Below, piece by piece: positions 1-13,600 of a stretch of DNA of 64,000 bases. This DNA is from Anaeramoeba flamelloides (taxonomy: Eukaryota; Metamonada; Anaeramoebidae). Both the position numbers and the translations under genes were made by a program. Each line of letters starts with the position of its first letter. Positions within the stretch are counted from its first letter, which is position 1. Below the pieces are notes generated by a model. The model had not been told where the DNA came from, searched no databases, and saw nothing but the letters and a program-made list of their open reading frames with translations. The DNA lies in contig JANTQA010000051.1 of assembly GCA_027625915.1 (NCBI GenBank), positions 5,270,501 to 5,334,500 on the forward strand, read 5' to 3'.

Positions 1-3000
1 AAACATCTTTTAGTGACTTTGTTTTGGAATATCAATACAATTGATTTTGAATTGAAAAATCTACTTTTTTTTCCTCAGAACAAATGGTTATTCGACAGAA
101 AAAATTTTTGCAGACTCTGGTTTATTTTCGAAAATCTTACCAACTATTTAACTGTTTTTAAGAGTGTAAAAGTAAAATATATTTTTAATTTTTAAAATTT
201 CCAAACGAGACAATGTTCAAGAAACCTCTTCAAATTATAAAATTGAATCAAACAGCACTAACGGCGTTTTCTCTTTTTAACATTGTTGTTTAATTAACTG
301 ATCTCAAAATACTCTATTTATGATTATCCTCCAAACTAATGTTTTTTCCAAGCAATTAATTTGTCTCAATCAAAAACTGTTCACAGCTTAATATTCTTCG
401 CTTTTTTCAACAAAGATCTCTTTCTATTTGAAAAATACTTTTTGGTAAAAAGGTTTCCTTTTTGAATTGGTAATTACTCTTTATCAAAAAATCACTACTC
501 ATTTTCACGATTAGCAATTTGGGTGACGAAATACTAAGGCTTGGATCAGTTATATCTGGCTGTTGAGGTCCTGTTTAATTCCAATTATTTGCAAACATTT
601 TTGAGAAAATTCCCATTTTTCTCTTTTATAACACAATTTAGATCAAGGGTTTTCGACACTAAAACGAAAAGGAACTTTTCATTTTAGTTGGTGTATTAAA
701 TATTCTTTTATTTTTCAATGCTTTGTTGTTAAAGTAATCGAATTGCCATTAGAAAAAGGTGCAAAAAAGATTTGGCTATTATTTGGCTTTTCTCGTAAAA
801 ATGTAACGATTCGAAATTTAATTCGGGTTTTACCACCGAATATTCATCAATTGTAGTGTTTTAATTTCCAGACTGAAACTTTTTTAAATCGAAATTTAAA
901 TAAGAAAATTTTCGTTTTGCGAAGTTATATCTGAAAAGCATCTTAATCAGTAAAATTTTCAAAATGGTAAAAGACCTCAATAGGTGAATGATTTTTGTCT
1001 CCATAATAGAAGATTTTGTTGAAATTCTCAAAACCTTTTTTGCTCTTGTTGTGAACCGTTGGGAAAAAATCTATCTTTAGGGAGCTGGTTGGTTATTTTC
1101 CCAAATATTGCTCGACAGTCAAACCAAATCAAAGAGAATTTTGTTCAGAACCAAAATGACAGATATTATGAATGGGAAATGAACATTTCACATCAAAAAA
1201 CGAAACACACCACCCTTTCAATTTTAAGATTAAAAGGAATATAATACCCCCAACAAGATATATTTTTACAGAAAGAAAAACGAAAAAAAGCAACTCAAAA
1301 TACTAATGATTTTGATCAGAAAGACCAGACATATCACATCGTATTTTGGAAAAATACATCCCACTTTTACAATTAATAGGCGATCAGTCACAGCCTTTTG
1401 CTGATCGTCCTGGAAAAAATCGGCCAAACAAACATGGTAGACTATCAGAATAAAATATTATTTTATTTTAAAGAAAAAACAATAAGAGTGGTTTCCAAAT
1501 TCACACAAATATTTTGAGCTTTTTTGCAAGCTTTTTTTTTTTATAAGTGTTCAAATGCGAAATGAAAAATGAATTTTATTGATCCAAATTCAAAGAAAAC
1601 TTGGGAATTCGTAAGAAACAGGAATTTTGTTGAAAAAAACTGTTTTGTAAATTGGTTAACAAGAATTAAAAAGAAAATTTTGACAACTTTTTTTGGAATT
1701 TAAAAATCTTCAAAATCCATATTTTCAACCCACCTCTGTTACCAATTGATGTATGGGAATTTTGAAGTTATCTTATTCACTAAAAATGAGAAAAAAGCTA
1801 AATTTTGGAATTTTATTCTAAAAATCTTTTAATTTTTACAAAATTTTTCAATATGAAGAAATTTTCCAAACAATAGATTGTAATATTTTTGAAGGATTTA
1901 CCTTAATTCAAGATCTAACCTTTAGGTTTGGTTTAAAAATCAACCTAATTTATAAATATATCTTCCTCTCTTTCAATACTCAAACCTGAATATAAAAAAC
2001 TATTCATAAATTTTTGTATTGGGTTAAAGCTTGTAAACTTGCTTTATTTAGCACACTTTAATTTTGTTTTCCAAAAGAAAATTTTGTTTTCTGGATTTTT
2101 CAAGCAAAGCAATGGCAGAATTAAGACATATAGGTTAATTCAAGAACCAACTGTTAACTCAACATCATTCAGATAAAAAAAATCTGAACAATGATTTTTC
2201 AAAACAAATAGCAAATGATGTTTTTCATTACCCTTGTTATTTTGTTGTTCCAAATTAATTTTTATGAAAGCCAATTTGCAAAATACAGATTAAATGTTGA
2301 TAAAATTCATAAAAAGATTGTTAAGTAATTTGCATTTGGTTGATAAGAAATTTCAGAAAGGACTCACAGTATTATTTGCCTAGTAACGATTTAATACAAC
2401 ACGTTGATCAGTAAGTGGATTTCATAGAATTTCTATATTGGGAAAGTCAAAATAATACACTTTTTAGATTTTTTACAAAAAGTTGATTAAAAACATTTCA
2501 TGATCTCAAAAATTTCAGGATTATTCGGATTTTATGATCGAAACACCGTCTTTTTAGATATAAGGTATCACTCTTATGACTTTAAAGAATGTTCTGAGAA
2601 GAGATCTTGTTAAATGGAAAATTTAGGTGATTTTTTTATTAAAATTTTTATGAGGGAAAGCAATCAATTTTTGGGACAAATCTCACATCTTGATCATTTT
2701 AAATTCCAACAGTCCAATCAACCATCTTCCAAAATCTAGAATTTGTTTCCTTTTCGTTTGTTATGCCTTATTTTGATTATTAATTGTTGAATTTTCTTTT
2801 TTTGAATAAATTTTGTTATGGATCTATGAAAGTAAAAATGTCTATCTTTGGTTAATAGATGTATTTGATACTTTTAAACACAAAATTCACTTGAATACTC
2901 AAACAAGAGAAACATGTGTGTATTTTTTTTTTTTTGAATAAGAAGAAAACCTCAAAGAAAAATGACATTAGAAACGAGGAAACCCAAACCTGGTACTTTT

Positions 3001-4100
3001 TTTTTATTTAGTTTTTTCTTATTTAGGCTTTTTTTTTCTTATTTTTTGATTGGGGATTAAGAAGTCCATTCTATTTTCTTTGAATTTTAGGATTTGTTAT
3101 GTTTAGGTTAGTATTGTAAAATTGTTAATAGTAGAACTAATAATTAGAAATTAAGAGATCAGATTGTTTACAATTAGGAGGTGGTATAAGTTCCTTTACA
3201 CCCAGTCCTTCAAAAAGCATTTTCGAAATGGACTGTGAGTCATTTGTAGGTCATTTAAAACACAAAACTTTCTAGTCGTTTAGGGTTGCAAATTGTAAAT
3301 TCGGGGGCTGTCTAGGTCGGTAAAATAAAAAAGTTTTGGTCTTCTGCAGAAAGGATTTTTTGAATTTGAAAATCGTACTATGGCTTCATTTTTTCCAAAC
3401 CACAACAATAGGAACACGAGAGTGTTTGAACCTTTTTTAAAGTTAGTTTTGAAAAATAATTGGATGTTTATTGATTTAAAAAAAATATATATAATCTGGA
3501 TCATAATAAAAAAAATTTAATTAAAAGAAGAGAAAAAATAACTAAAAAAAAATTTGTCTTTAACGATTTGCACTTGAAAAATCGATTTTTTCCCTGAAAA
3601 TAAGCTTTCCTCCATTTTTGATACTTCTCAAAAATAGACTTTTTATATTTTCAACTTTCCAAATCCCAAATTTCGACTAAATTTTTTAAAAATCTAAATT
3701 TTCCTGTACTTGATACTGGTCCACCTACTTACCACCCCATTTTAAAACCAAGATATATCTATATATATATATATTACACTTCAAGTATACCAATATACTT
3801 GGAAATTATTTTAGATTGAACTATCAACTATATCAATAAAATTTTTAGATTGTAAATCTAGCAATGTTTTGTTATAATTTACATAAATTTTTTTGATCAA
3901 ATTTTTTTTTAATTCGAGGATTAGAAATTAAAATACCTTATAAAAACAAGTTTTCTTGATTTGTGCGACACACAAAAGCATAGCCGAAATCGTCCAAAAA
4001 TTGAAATGGATCCCAATTTAACAAAAAAAAAACAATTGAAATTAATAGTTAATATTAATTCAAAAATGAAAATTGAATTATAGTTGGTATTGTTTTCAAA
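1..4100. other. AT-rich non-coding stretch, no gene recognised
   Basis: I see no protein of recognisable family in any frame and no chain of exons. The short open frames here have the composition of random AT-rich DNA. The only local structure I can point to is a small hairpin at 1381-1407, with a 7-bp stem CGATCAG/CTGATCG and a 13-base loop. Poly(T) runs and a short (AT)n tract near 3763-3774 are otherwise ordinary for this window. Confidence 0.5.
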
Positions 4101-4109
4101 AAAAAAATT

Positions 4110-6105
4110 TTTAAACACTTTTACTGTAACGTAGTTTTTATTTAGAATAAAAACTTAAAATAGTTTAACCATAAATTAATTATTTTTTTTGTATATTTCT
4201 ATTTGATATATAAAACAAAAATAATAATTATTCATGTTTACATTTTTTTAAATATTTGTATTTGTTTTTTAATTTTTTTAAAGAAGAAATTTTATCACAA
4301 CATTAGTAATTCAAAAACCAACGCATTTTTTTAATAATAATAATAATCAAACAAAGTTTTTTATTTTACTCTAAATTTATTAAATTTAAAACTATTTTAC
4401 TGAGAAATTTTCATTTTTATTTTTTTTTAGATAAAATATTAAACAAAGAGAAAAATACAATTCATTTCTTTAGGCCAAAAGTATATATTTAATATGAATA
4501 ATTTTCTTAAAACTTTAAATTAAAAAATCGGAAATATTTGAAAAAATAAATTAAAAAAAAAAAAAATTATAAAAATTTCATTTATTAAATTAGAATTAAA
4601 CAAATATAAACCCTTTTTAATATATAAAATAATTAACCCCATTTTTTTTTTATTTAATAGATTAACCTCGAAATATTATTCAACGAGAATAGAATAATCT
4701 TCAAAACATTTTTTTTTTTTTTTTATTTTTGAATTTTGTTTTTTGTAAAAATAAAAAAAAAATCTTTTAGAAATTTAACTTTTTCCTTCTAAATTAACTC
4801 CAGATTTATTAAAATAAAAATTTGATCTAATGGTCATTTATTTAATAATATTGTTTATTTTATGTTGATATTTTAATAAATAAAAAAACAAAAATAAGTA
4901 AACATTAAAAAAAAAACTAAATATTTATCTGATTCAAACTTTTAGCCAAATAATTTCACCTGAAAAAAATGTTTGATCAAAAAACTTTCAAAATTTACAA
5001 AGTAAACAAATATTATTTTATTTCAAATTTAATTCATATTTTCTTATGATTTTTTGATTATTTACAATTATCTACATACAGGTATGCATGCATTTGTTCC
5101 AACCCGACCCTGAAATTCACGATAAAAAGAAAATTCATTTTCAATCGCATGTTTCCTTTTTATAAGAGGATTTTATGTTTACATGATAGCTATTAGATAC
5201 AGTAGAATTTTATAATAGAACAAAAATTTCCAAAAAAGAAAATATTAAAATTAAAATTTTGGATTTGTTGTTACCTTCTTGAATTATCAATAATTTATAA
5301 ACATTTTCAGGATTTTGGTCGAACCTTGTTTATTAAACACCTTGAAATCAAAAGGCATGATCATTTAAAAGCGTTTTTAAATTAGATCTCCAATATTTGG
5401 AAACTTTGTTTTGGATTTTTGAATTTATTTGATACACAACAAGATTTTTTTTTACTCAGTCTTTCAAACAATCAATTTTAAAAAAATCCCATCACTAACC
5501 CTGAAATTAAGTCATATTGTATAACAAAGTTTTTTTTTTTAAATTTAACTGAGACAAAAAGTCAATTTCTATGTTTGGTCAAATTTCACTGTAGGTTTTG
5601 AACCACTATATACACATGCATGCATACACTACCCAGGACAGTAATAAATAGATAAAACATATTTTCTATGTCATGAAAAAAATATATTTTATGAGGTATA
5701 AATTATTAATTAAATCATTTTGGGTAATTTTGGTATACAAACTGCACCAAAAAAATTTCCAGTAAAGTATGATATGTTTTATAAAATTAATATAAGAAAA
5801 CTTTGTTGCACATTCAAACCTTTCAACAAAAAAACCTGTAAAAATATATTTTTTTTTTGAATAAATATAATGAAAAATAATAAAACCACAATAACTATAA
5901 ACAATTTTTCGAATGTTGAAAAAAATTTCTTTCAGGTTTTTTTTTATTGGAGTAACTATACAATTTTATAATATTACAATTTCAATTCTATGATACCATT
6001 TTATAAATTTCAAATCTTATAACCCCCTTATGTTAATTCAAATCAAAAAAAATATATTTCATAACCAATTAGGATATTTAGGTTCCTAAGGGATATTTTG
6101 GTATA
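4110..6105 (+). repeat. Decayed relative of the 1.5-kb TIR element, interrupted by a short insertion
   Basis: This stretch runs collinear with 6,900-8,300 in the same orientation. Shared landmarks include a block around TTCTTTAGGCCAAAA (near 4,470 and 7,240), a block around TTTCCAGTAAAGTATGAT (near 5,755 and 7,970), and the right end with CTAAGGGATAT (near 6,087 and 8,280). The left end cannot be placed. Near 5,080-5,630 it contains about 550 bp that are absent from the relative. It is most simply an older copy of the same non-coding transposable element. Confidence 0.55.
5080..5630. mobile_element. MITE-like insertion with ATGCATGCAT inverted ends
   Basis: Relative to the collinear repeat at 7,800-7,860 this is extra DNA. 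Its edges are imperfect inverted repeats: GTATGCATGCATTTG at the left, and the reverse complement of a right end carrying CATGCATGCATAC. No coding capacity is visible. The target duplication is unclear, perhaps AC or ACA. A short non-autonomous DNA transposon is the simplest reading. The alternative is that the related copy lost this segment. Confidence 0.4.
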
Positions 6106-6785
6106 TCTTTTGTGTTGAATTTCCTCTTATCATCCTATGAAAAGCTCCCCAGTTTATCAATTGTTTTAGAAAAGTAAAAAATTCAACATTAAATGGAATG
6201 AATTGAAAAATAAAACTATTTTTTTCCAATAGTAATACAATCCTAAAAAAAGTTTAAATACAACAAAAATATTTTTTTTAAATTACGAGTTAAAACAAAA
6301 ATTCATGACAAAATTAAAAATTTTTTTCAGGAATTCACAATGATTAACAACTCTTTCATTAAATTTATATTTCAAAACCAACAAAAAAATAACCAACTTT
6401 GTTTAAATGAAAAAATAAAGTAAACATCTGATTACTATAAACGAAAATTACATCTCAAAGCCATTTTCTGAAAATAATTTTTGCTTTTAAATAATTCATA
6501 AACCTGGTTGAATTTTTAACTTTTAAAAAATGATAAAAATGGTTAAAACTTTTTTTTAAAAAAACTTTTTTCTCCTAAATGGAAAGTAATTTGATTATTT
6601 ATATGAGAAGTAAACACTATTATCTATGTTAAAAAAAACTAATTTTGGAATGAATATATTATTTAAAAGCCACTTAATTACAAAAAATTCTTTCTTAAAG
6701 GTAATTTCGAAATAATTTTTTTCTTTTTATTGAACAAAACATATAAGAAAAATAAACTAATCAATTAAATTAAAAATACTTCCAA

Positions 6786-8299
6786 TATATATATCCCTTA
6801 GCACCCTGTATTTGCCCAAATTTCATCAAGTTTTTTAAATTAGATTTAAAATGGCATTGATCCACTAATATATTAATTTTCTTATTTGTCTTTAATCCAG
6901 ATTTGAATTATAATAAAAAGTCAAAATAGTTCAAAGATAAAGAAGTAAAGTTATTGATTTTTTTTTTTGAAATTGAAAAAAAAAAATAATAATTATTTAT
7001 TTTTACATTTTTTTAAAAGATTTTTATTTTTATTTTATTTTTTTAAATCAGAAATTTTATTACATTAATATTAATTCAAAACCCAACACATTAATTTATT
7101 AATAATAACCACCAAACAATTTTGCTAATTTTATGATAAAAAAAATAAATAAAAAAATAAATTACTTTGAAATTTAATTTTTTTTTTTTTAGAAAAAATT
7201 CCAATAAATATCAAATTAAGAGAAAAATGAAATTTATTTCTTTAGGCCAAAATTAAATTTTTAATATGATTAATTTTCTAAAACTTTTATTTAAGCAATA
7301 GATAATAATTGAAAATCAAAAAAAAAAAAAAATTGTAAAATAATTTCAATTTATTAAATTGGAAAAAAAACAAATATAAATTACTTTTTTAATCGATAAA
7401 ATATTTATACCTAAATTTAAAATAAAATAAAAAATAACTCTTAAATATTATTCCAATATAATAAAATAATCTCCGAAACCAAATTTTTTTATTGCGTTTT
7501 GTTATTAGTAAAAATTTGAATAATATCTTTGCAATATTTGGATTTTTCCTTAATAAATTAATCCAGATCTTGTTAAATAAGTTATGATATATGGTCTCTA
7601 ATTCAACAATATTGTTTATTTTATGTCTAGATTTCAAAAAGTCAAAAATTAAAAAATTGTAAAAAAAAAAAAAAAATCAATTATTAATCTGACTCGAACT
7701 ATTGGCCAAATCATTTAAAATTAAAAAAAAATCTTGTTGAAAAAATTGTAAAATTTTGTAATGAAAAAAAAATTTGATTTTTTTTTCTAATTTAATTTAT
7801 ATTTTTTTTATTTTTAAATTATTTAGAATCTAATATAGATATTTATATTGAATGGTAATCAGTAGATAAAACAAATTTTCTATGTGATGTTATAATAACT
7901 TTTATAACGAATAAATTATTTAATCAAGCATTTTAGGCAATTTTGGGGTGCAAAGGGCCCCAAAAAAATTTCCAGTAAAGTATGATGTGTTTTAAATGTT
8001 AAAAATACGAGGTTTTTGATGTCTAGACAAACTTTTCAAAAAAAAAAATATTTATTTTGACAAAATTTGAAAAAATAATAAAATCACAATAACCAAAAAA
8101 AAATTCCCAATGTTGAAAATTTTTTTCCAAGTTATTTTTTTATTTTAAGTAACTATACAATTTTTAATTATAAAATTTTCTTTCTAAGATAATTGTTTAT
8201 CAATTTTATATCTTATGATCCTTTGATAACATTTAAAATCAATATTTTTGTTTGAAATGTTTTTAGGTTATTTGGGGTACTAAGGGATATATATATATA
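6786..8299. mobile_element. 1.5-kb non-coding element with about 20-bp terminal inverted repeats
   Basis: The left end reads TATATATCCCTTAGCACCC, and the right end reads as its near-perfect inverse, GGGGTACTAAGGGATATATA. Between them there is only AT-rich DNA with no recognisable protein. The open frame at 7,389-7,637 has no family features. A related, older copy lies just upstream at about 4,110-6,105. This is a non-autonomous DNA element of unknown superfamily. The TA-rich ends prevent a firm call of the target duplication. Confidence 0.55.
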
Positions 8300-8995
8300 A
8301 ACCCCGTAAAATTCAACTTCAAAATAAAGTTTTTTTTTTAATTTGATTATTTAGATTAAAACCAAATAACAAATTATTAATAAATTCAGCGCATATCAAA
8401 TTAAAAAAGATCAAAAAATTCAATATATTGTACCTTTATTTCTTAAAAATTTAAATTATCAAAAAATAAAACGAATTCAAATTAATAATTCCAGCAAAGA
8501 AAATTAAGAAAAAATATCAAATAACTTATATTGATAATAACAATTATTTGTTTATACATTTAAAAAATATTACCAAACATATAAAATTTTTGTAAAATTT
8601 TACCCCTTCATATTTTGAAAAATATATTATCCTATCAATCTTTTCTGATCCTTATGGATTCAATATTTGATTTATTTTTCTTGAATTTATTAAAATAAAA
8701 GATTCAATTTGAAATGTTATTAATTCTAAAAAACCCTCAAAAAGTATAGAAAGTGAAATTTGTGTCCCAGAACAGTTTTTTGTAATATTATTCTATTTCT
8801 TCTTTCTATCCATAAATCCAACTTTACAAGAAACAAAATTTTCTAAAAATAAATTTGTTATAAGAATTATTATATAAATTTTTTTTTCACATTTTATGGA
8901 AAATCTTTTTATCTATTTAATGATTTGTTAATTTCAATTCCTTATCCACAAACAAGGTAAAAATGTAATTAATGTGTAAAAAATTTTTTACATCA
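8300..8995. other. AT-rich stretch, nothing recognised
   Basis: No gene, RNA or repeat boundary could be supported between the right end of the 1.5-kb element and the degenerate MITE that follows. Confidence 0.4.
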
Positions 8996-9185
8996 CAGTT
9001 AGCATGGAGTATATAAACAAACTTTGAACGAAATTTAAGACAGAAAAAAATCAAATTAAGGTACATGATTTGGTTGTGGATTTTTATACAAGATTCTTTT
9101 ACTAGAATCTGAATTTTGTACACCGGTTTGGATTTTTTTGTCTTAATATTCATTCAAAATTGTACCTTAAAAGTGGAACTAATTG
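8996..9185. mobile_element. Degenerate copy of the TA-flanked 190-bp hairpin MITE
   Basis: This is the oldest of four copies in the window. The outer left end CAGTTAGCATGG is diverged, but the inner left arm has AAACTTTGAACGAAATTTAAG. The right arm ends CTTAAAAGTGGAACTAATTG, against the better copies' CTTAAAAGTGAAACTGACTG. The element is almost entirely one hairpin, with no coding capacity. The TA target duplication is no longer readable here. Confidence 0.6.
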
Positions 9186-9312
9186 TCAAGAGCGAGAACC
9201 AAAAGTTCGTCTGTTAGCCATTAGCTTTTTTTTTTTAATTAAGAACATAAAATGAAAATTTATTTAATTTTCGTTTTATTTCTTCAATCTAAAAAAATCA
9301 GTACTTAACGCT

Positions 9313-9386
9313 AGTTTTTCTAGAATTCAAAAGAATGGAGTAAAATCATAAACTTTTTACATAATTCTTTTGAATTCTGGAAAACA
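9313..9386. repeat. Foldback hairpin of the AGAATT-AAAAGAAT type
   Basis: The arms are TTTTTCTAGAATTCAAAAGA and its inverse around TCTTTTGAATTCTGGAAAA, separated by about 30 bases. The same hairpin module recurs near 21,510, 21,930, 44,715, 44,810, 45,375 and 49,100, where it is combined with other palindromic modules. Confidence 0.55.
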
Positions 9387-9432
9387 TAAGCACACAACTT
9401 TAGTTTTTTTACTGGTTTATGAAATAAAATGA

Positions 9433-9640
9433 AAATTAAATAAATATTCTTCAGTCTTTTGAATTAAAAGAAAACCACCTTAGTTTTTCTTGAATATTGT
9501 ATTAATTTGTCAAATCAATAGATTTTTATTAGGATTTTTTTAGTTTTCTATTTATTTGTAAAATCTATAGATTTCAGTAATAAAATAGAATACCTCAAAG
9601 AAACCTAGAAAACATAACAGACAAAACAGAAAATCCCAAA
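9433..9640. repeat. Partial foldback-array modules
   Basis: This carries the module with GTTTTCTATTTATTTGTAAA followed by inverted pieces such as AAAACAGAAAATCCC. They match modules in the larger arrays at 21.5-22.0, 45.3-45.9 and 48.7-49.2 kb, but are more diverged. There is no coding content. Confidence 0.45.
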
Positions 9641-10648
9641 AAAACATATACTTTCTTTGGCAATCGATGGTAATTTATGACCCCCCCCCCCCAAACCCCA
9701 AATTTAAATTACAGAGATTGCTAAAAACAGCGGGAGAGCAAATCTTAGTCATTTATCCTAAAAATCGGATCTGCTTGATAAATTGTGATGGATTTTGCAT
9801 CAATTCCATTCATGTTTGATTTTTAATATAGTCAAAAAGATTCAATAAAGTCAAACTATCTCTACAAAAAATTAGTTGTTCTATGAAACGATAAGGCTGA
9901 TTATTAATTAAAATTACATTCTTGTAACTTTTTGAAGAAAATGACAAACAATTCGAAATAATGTGGTTAATCAGAATCAAAACCCCTTCCTTCATATTAT
10001 AAACTGTATGTGTTACCACTGGATATACCTATCCTCTCAAAAGTGATATAGTTTTCCGTTTAAAATTATTAATCTTTATCTAAATATCTGTTATTATTTC
10101 AATGTACTAACAACTTGAAAATGCTATTTCTCACTTTTTTTCCATTTTAAGTTTAAAAATTCATTCATTTATTTTCCCTAAAAGAAATAATAGGAATTTA
10201 ACTTATCTTGAACTAAAAAAAAACAACCAATTTATAAAAATATGTTTTCCAAATTTAAAAAAATAATTATTTTTTCAATTTTAAATGAATTGAAACAAAA
10301 AAAAAAAATAAAACATTAAAAAAAGATATAAAAGTCCAAATCAAAAAGAATTACAACTAAAAATTATCTATTCTTGTTGCTATTCGATCTGATATTTATT
10401 TATTTTAATTGAATTTATTTTTTTATTTAAAATATATTTCTTATTCATATTTTTTTTTTTTTATTGAAAATATTAATAATAATAATAACCAAGGTATGAT
10501 TCTGTTAATCAAATCAATGTTTTTAAAAATATAGAAAAAAGGAAATTTTGAAATTATAACATAAACTTGAATAAAAATCAAAAATAAATAAGAAATAAAT
10601 TTCATTAATTTAATTTTAATTATTAATGAAGGCTATTTTTATTAAAAA
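9641..10648. other. 3' flank of the RCC1/BTB gene; poly(C) run and one coding-like open frame
   Basis: A run of about 14 C sits near 9,680. On the minus strand 9,810-10,019 is open for 69 codons and has slightly more balanced composition than its surroundings, with residues such as VLILINHII and YRFIEQLIF. I recognise no family and find no convincing neighbouring exons, so I do not call it a gene. The remainder up to the stop codon of the RCC1/BTB gene is AT-rich, with an (AAT)n stretch near 10,475. Confidence 0.35.
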
Positions 10649-13600
10649 TTAATCGAAACCAAATTGCATCCTAATTTTCTTTAATTGATTCTTAATTCTG
10701 ATTTTAGGATTTAATTGGTAATATTCCACGACATCCTCTAAATCTTCAACAATTAATTGTGGGTCGTCATCAGCTGTCAATTCGATCTTTCCGGTGTATA
10801 AATATTTGATTAAAAATTCAATACTTTCAATGGCCTTTCCTGAATAATCCCTGACACTTTGGGTTTCCTCTGTTACATTTTTAAACATGTTTCTAAAAAG
10901 ACCAGATCTGGCAGCAAGAACAAATTTATGGACAGGTATTTCCTCCAAATTGTCATCTTCCATACCCTCATTACCCGAATCCTCATCTTCATCCTCAATC
11001 TCTTCTGGGACAAGAATTTTATAATTTTTACCGTTTTCGTCATTGAAAAGACTTTTCATATCACAAGAAATTGTTTTTTTTCTGTGATCAATATCTAATT
11101 TTTCAAAAATTTCTGATATTTTCGGGACATAGTTGGAACTTCCTGAATAAACCCATTTTAAAAATAAACTAATTTTTTCATTATCAAAATCATTTTCAAG
11201 AATTTCTTTTAAATTCTTTAGTGATTTCCCACTCCTCAATTCAACAAAACTTTTATGAACTTTTAAATTTCCAATTTCACTATCGGTATATTCTTGATCT
11301 TCAAGTAATTTTAAGAAATCCTCACCCAGCGAATCCATTCCTTTAACATAAAATAACGAATTATAAGATCCACATGACAATTTATATTCTAAAGACAAAT
11401 CAAGATCTTTGATATTTATTTGTTGCGGGGTTCTTATGGTACTACCAGAAGTGGTAATTTGGTAATAAGCTATTTAGTAAAAATATATGGGAAATGTTTT
11501 TTTTTTTTTTTCAAAAATATATTTTTATTAATAAATTTGATTTTTGTGTAAAAGTACAATTTTTTAAATATTAAAATAGGATAATATATTTACAAAAAGA
11601 AATAATTTATTTTTAAAATTAGAATAATTGATAAAATGAAAAAAGAAAAAAGAAAAAAAAAAAACAATGTTGATAATTTTTTTTCTTATTTCTAAATATT
11701 TTATTTTGGATTGCTTTTTAATATTTCCAAGATAAAAAAATTGTTTAAAAAAAAAAATTTTTTTTATTTTTTATTTGTATTTTCCCAGAAAAAAAGAGTG
11801 CCAAAAGTTCACCAGTTTGCCAATTACTGTATATTTGAAAAGAAAAAAAAGAAATTTGTTGGAAAAATTTTCATCCATTATTAGAGGAGTTACAAAAAAT
11901 ACAAGCCAAAAATTAAATTACTTTTGGATGTAAACACAAAAAAAGAGGAGAATAATTTTGATAAAAATTTGCATTTTTTCGCATTTTGCAATTTTTTGCA
12001 TGTTATGTCAACCTCCTTACTTTCGCAATCTAAAAATGAATTTGAGTTCAATTTAGAATAACCAACTAAGAATTTTTCTCCAAAAAAATTGACTTTTTAA
12101 AAATGAATATTTATAGAAATTCAACCAATAAGTTTCAGAATTATTGACATGTGAACTAAACTAATTTTATGTTCACATCAACTAATTATTTTGATTTCTA
12201 ATTTGACTTGATGTAATTCAAATATTTCAGATTTTAATTTGTAAAAGTATAGGCATAAAGAAACACCCATAGATCTTTTTATCGAGAGAACAAATTTTCA
12301 ACAAAAAAATGACCATTTTAAAAGGAAATGAATCATTTCAAAATCTTTTTGAGATAAGATCAGAAGATTAAGTAATTAATTTTTTTGAAAACAAATATAC
12401 TCTTTGAAAACAATATACTCTTTGATAAAAAAAATACAGGATTTGTCATAAAAAACATAAACCAAACACTATTTTGTTCAAAATATATGCCTTTTCACCA
12501 AAAACATATTGAATTTTCTCCCTTTTGTGAAATTAATAATATTATACATGTATATTAAAAGGTCTTATGATGTGGTCAATACTTTAGGTTTTGTTGATTA
12601 TTTTCCATTTTTTTCCTAACTGAATCTTCTTTAAAGGGAAGAAGAGTAACTAAGGAAAACGATCAAGTAGTTACTTTCTAATATTAAGATAATGAAACAT
12701 GAAAGTATGAATAAATTGAAAATAAAAAAGCTAAAAAGTAAAGTCCAAAATAACAAGGGTTAAAAGAACAAATCAGATCAAAAAAAAAAAAGAAATCACA
12801 ACAATTAAACAATTTCCATCCCCAAAAAGAAAATTCATTATTGATTATCAAATTTAATAAACCAAAAGTGTTGTGGCTGTGATTTAGGGTTTTCTTAATT
12901 AAACGTTTAGAATTGTTTTTTTTTTTTTTTTTGATTTTTTACAAATTGCTTATTATAAACTCTTTTTATATTTTTTTTAAAATTTTTGTTTTTGCCTTTT
13001 CAATCATGAAGATAATTAGGGTGTATCTTTCTCTTGAATAATCGTTAAATCTATGATTTTACGCTTATTTTCACTTTTATAAATTTAAGTAAAAGGAGAC
13101 CTAGAGCGTAATTTACACTCCTTTAATAATAATAATAATACTTAATTTTTTTTTAATTTGAAAAAAGAATAAAAATTTAAATAATCATTTCTTTCTTTTT
13201 TGCCATGAAATTATTATTTTAAGAAACTAATTTTATTAAGATAATAACATACCCCGATATTATCAATGATACTTTGGCTATTTCAGTTACATGTTGAAAT
13301 TTATTCATGAACTAAAATTGATTATTGAATAGTTAAAAAAACTTCAACTGCTTTCCCTGAATTTTTTTTTTTATTTGTTTAATATTCCTTACTTTGAATT
13401 TTTCAATTTTTATTTTGAAATAAACTATTTTTCAGTCAAAGGGACCCAGCTGTAATGGGTGAAATACATATGAATATGGAGTTTGCATGGGTATTAGAAG
13501 AAAAAATTTATTTTGGATTTTTCAAAATTGAAATCATTTTTTCACATTTTTGTTTTTTTTTTTTTCGATTGTTTTATTAACGTAATTCAGTTGCAAAATT

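Noticed and set aside
1381-1407. Small hairpin as a terminator or regulatory RNA
   Set aside because: An isolated 7-bp stem with no gene next to it and no conserved partner; likely chance.
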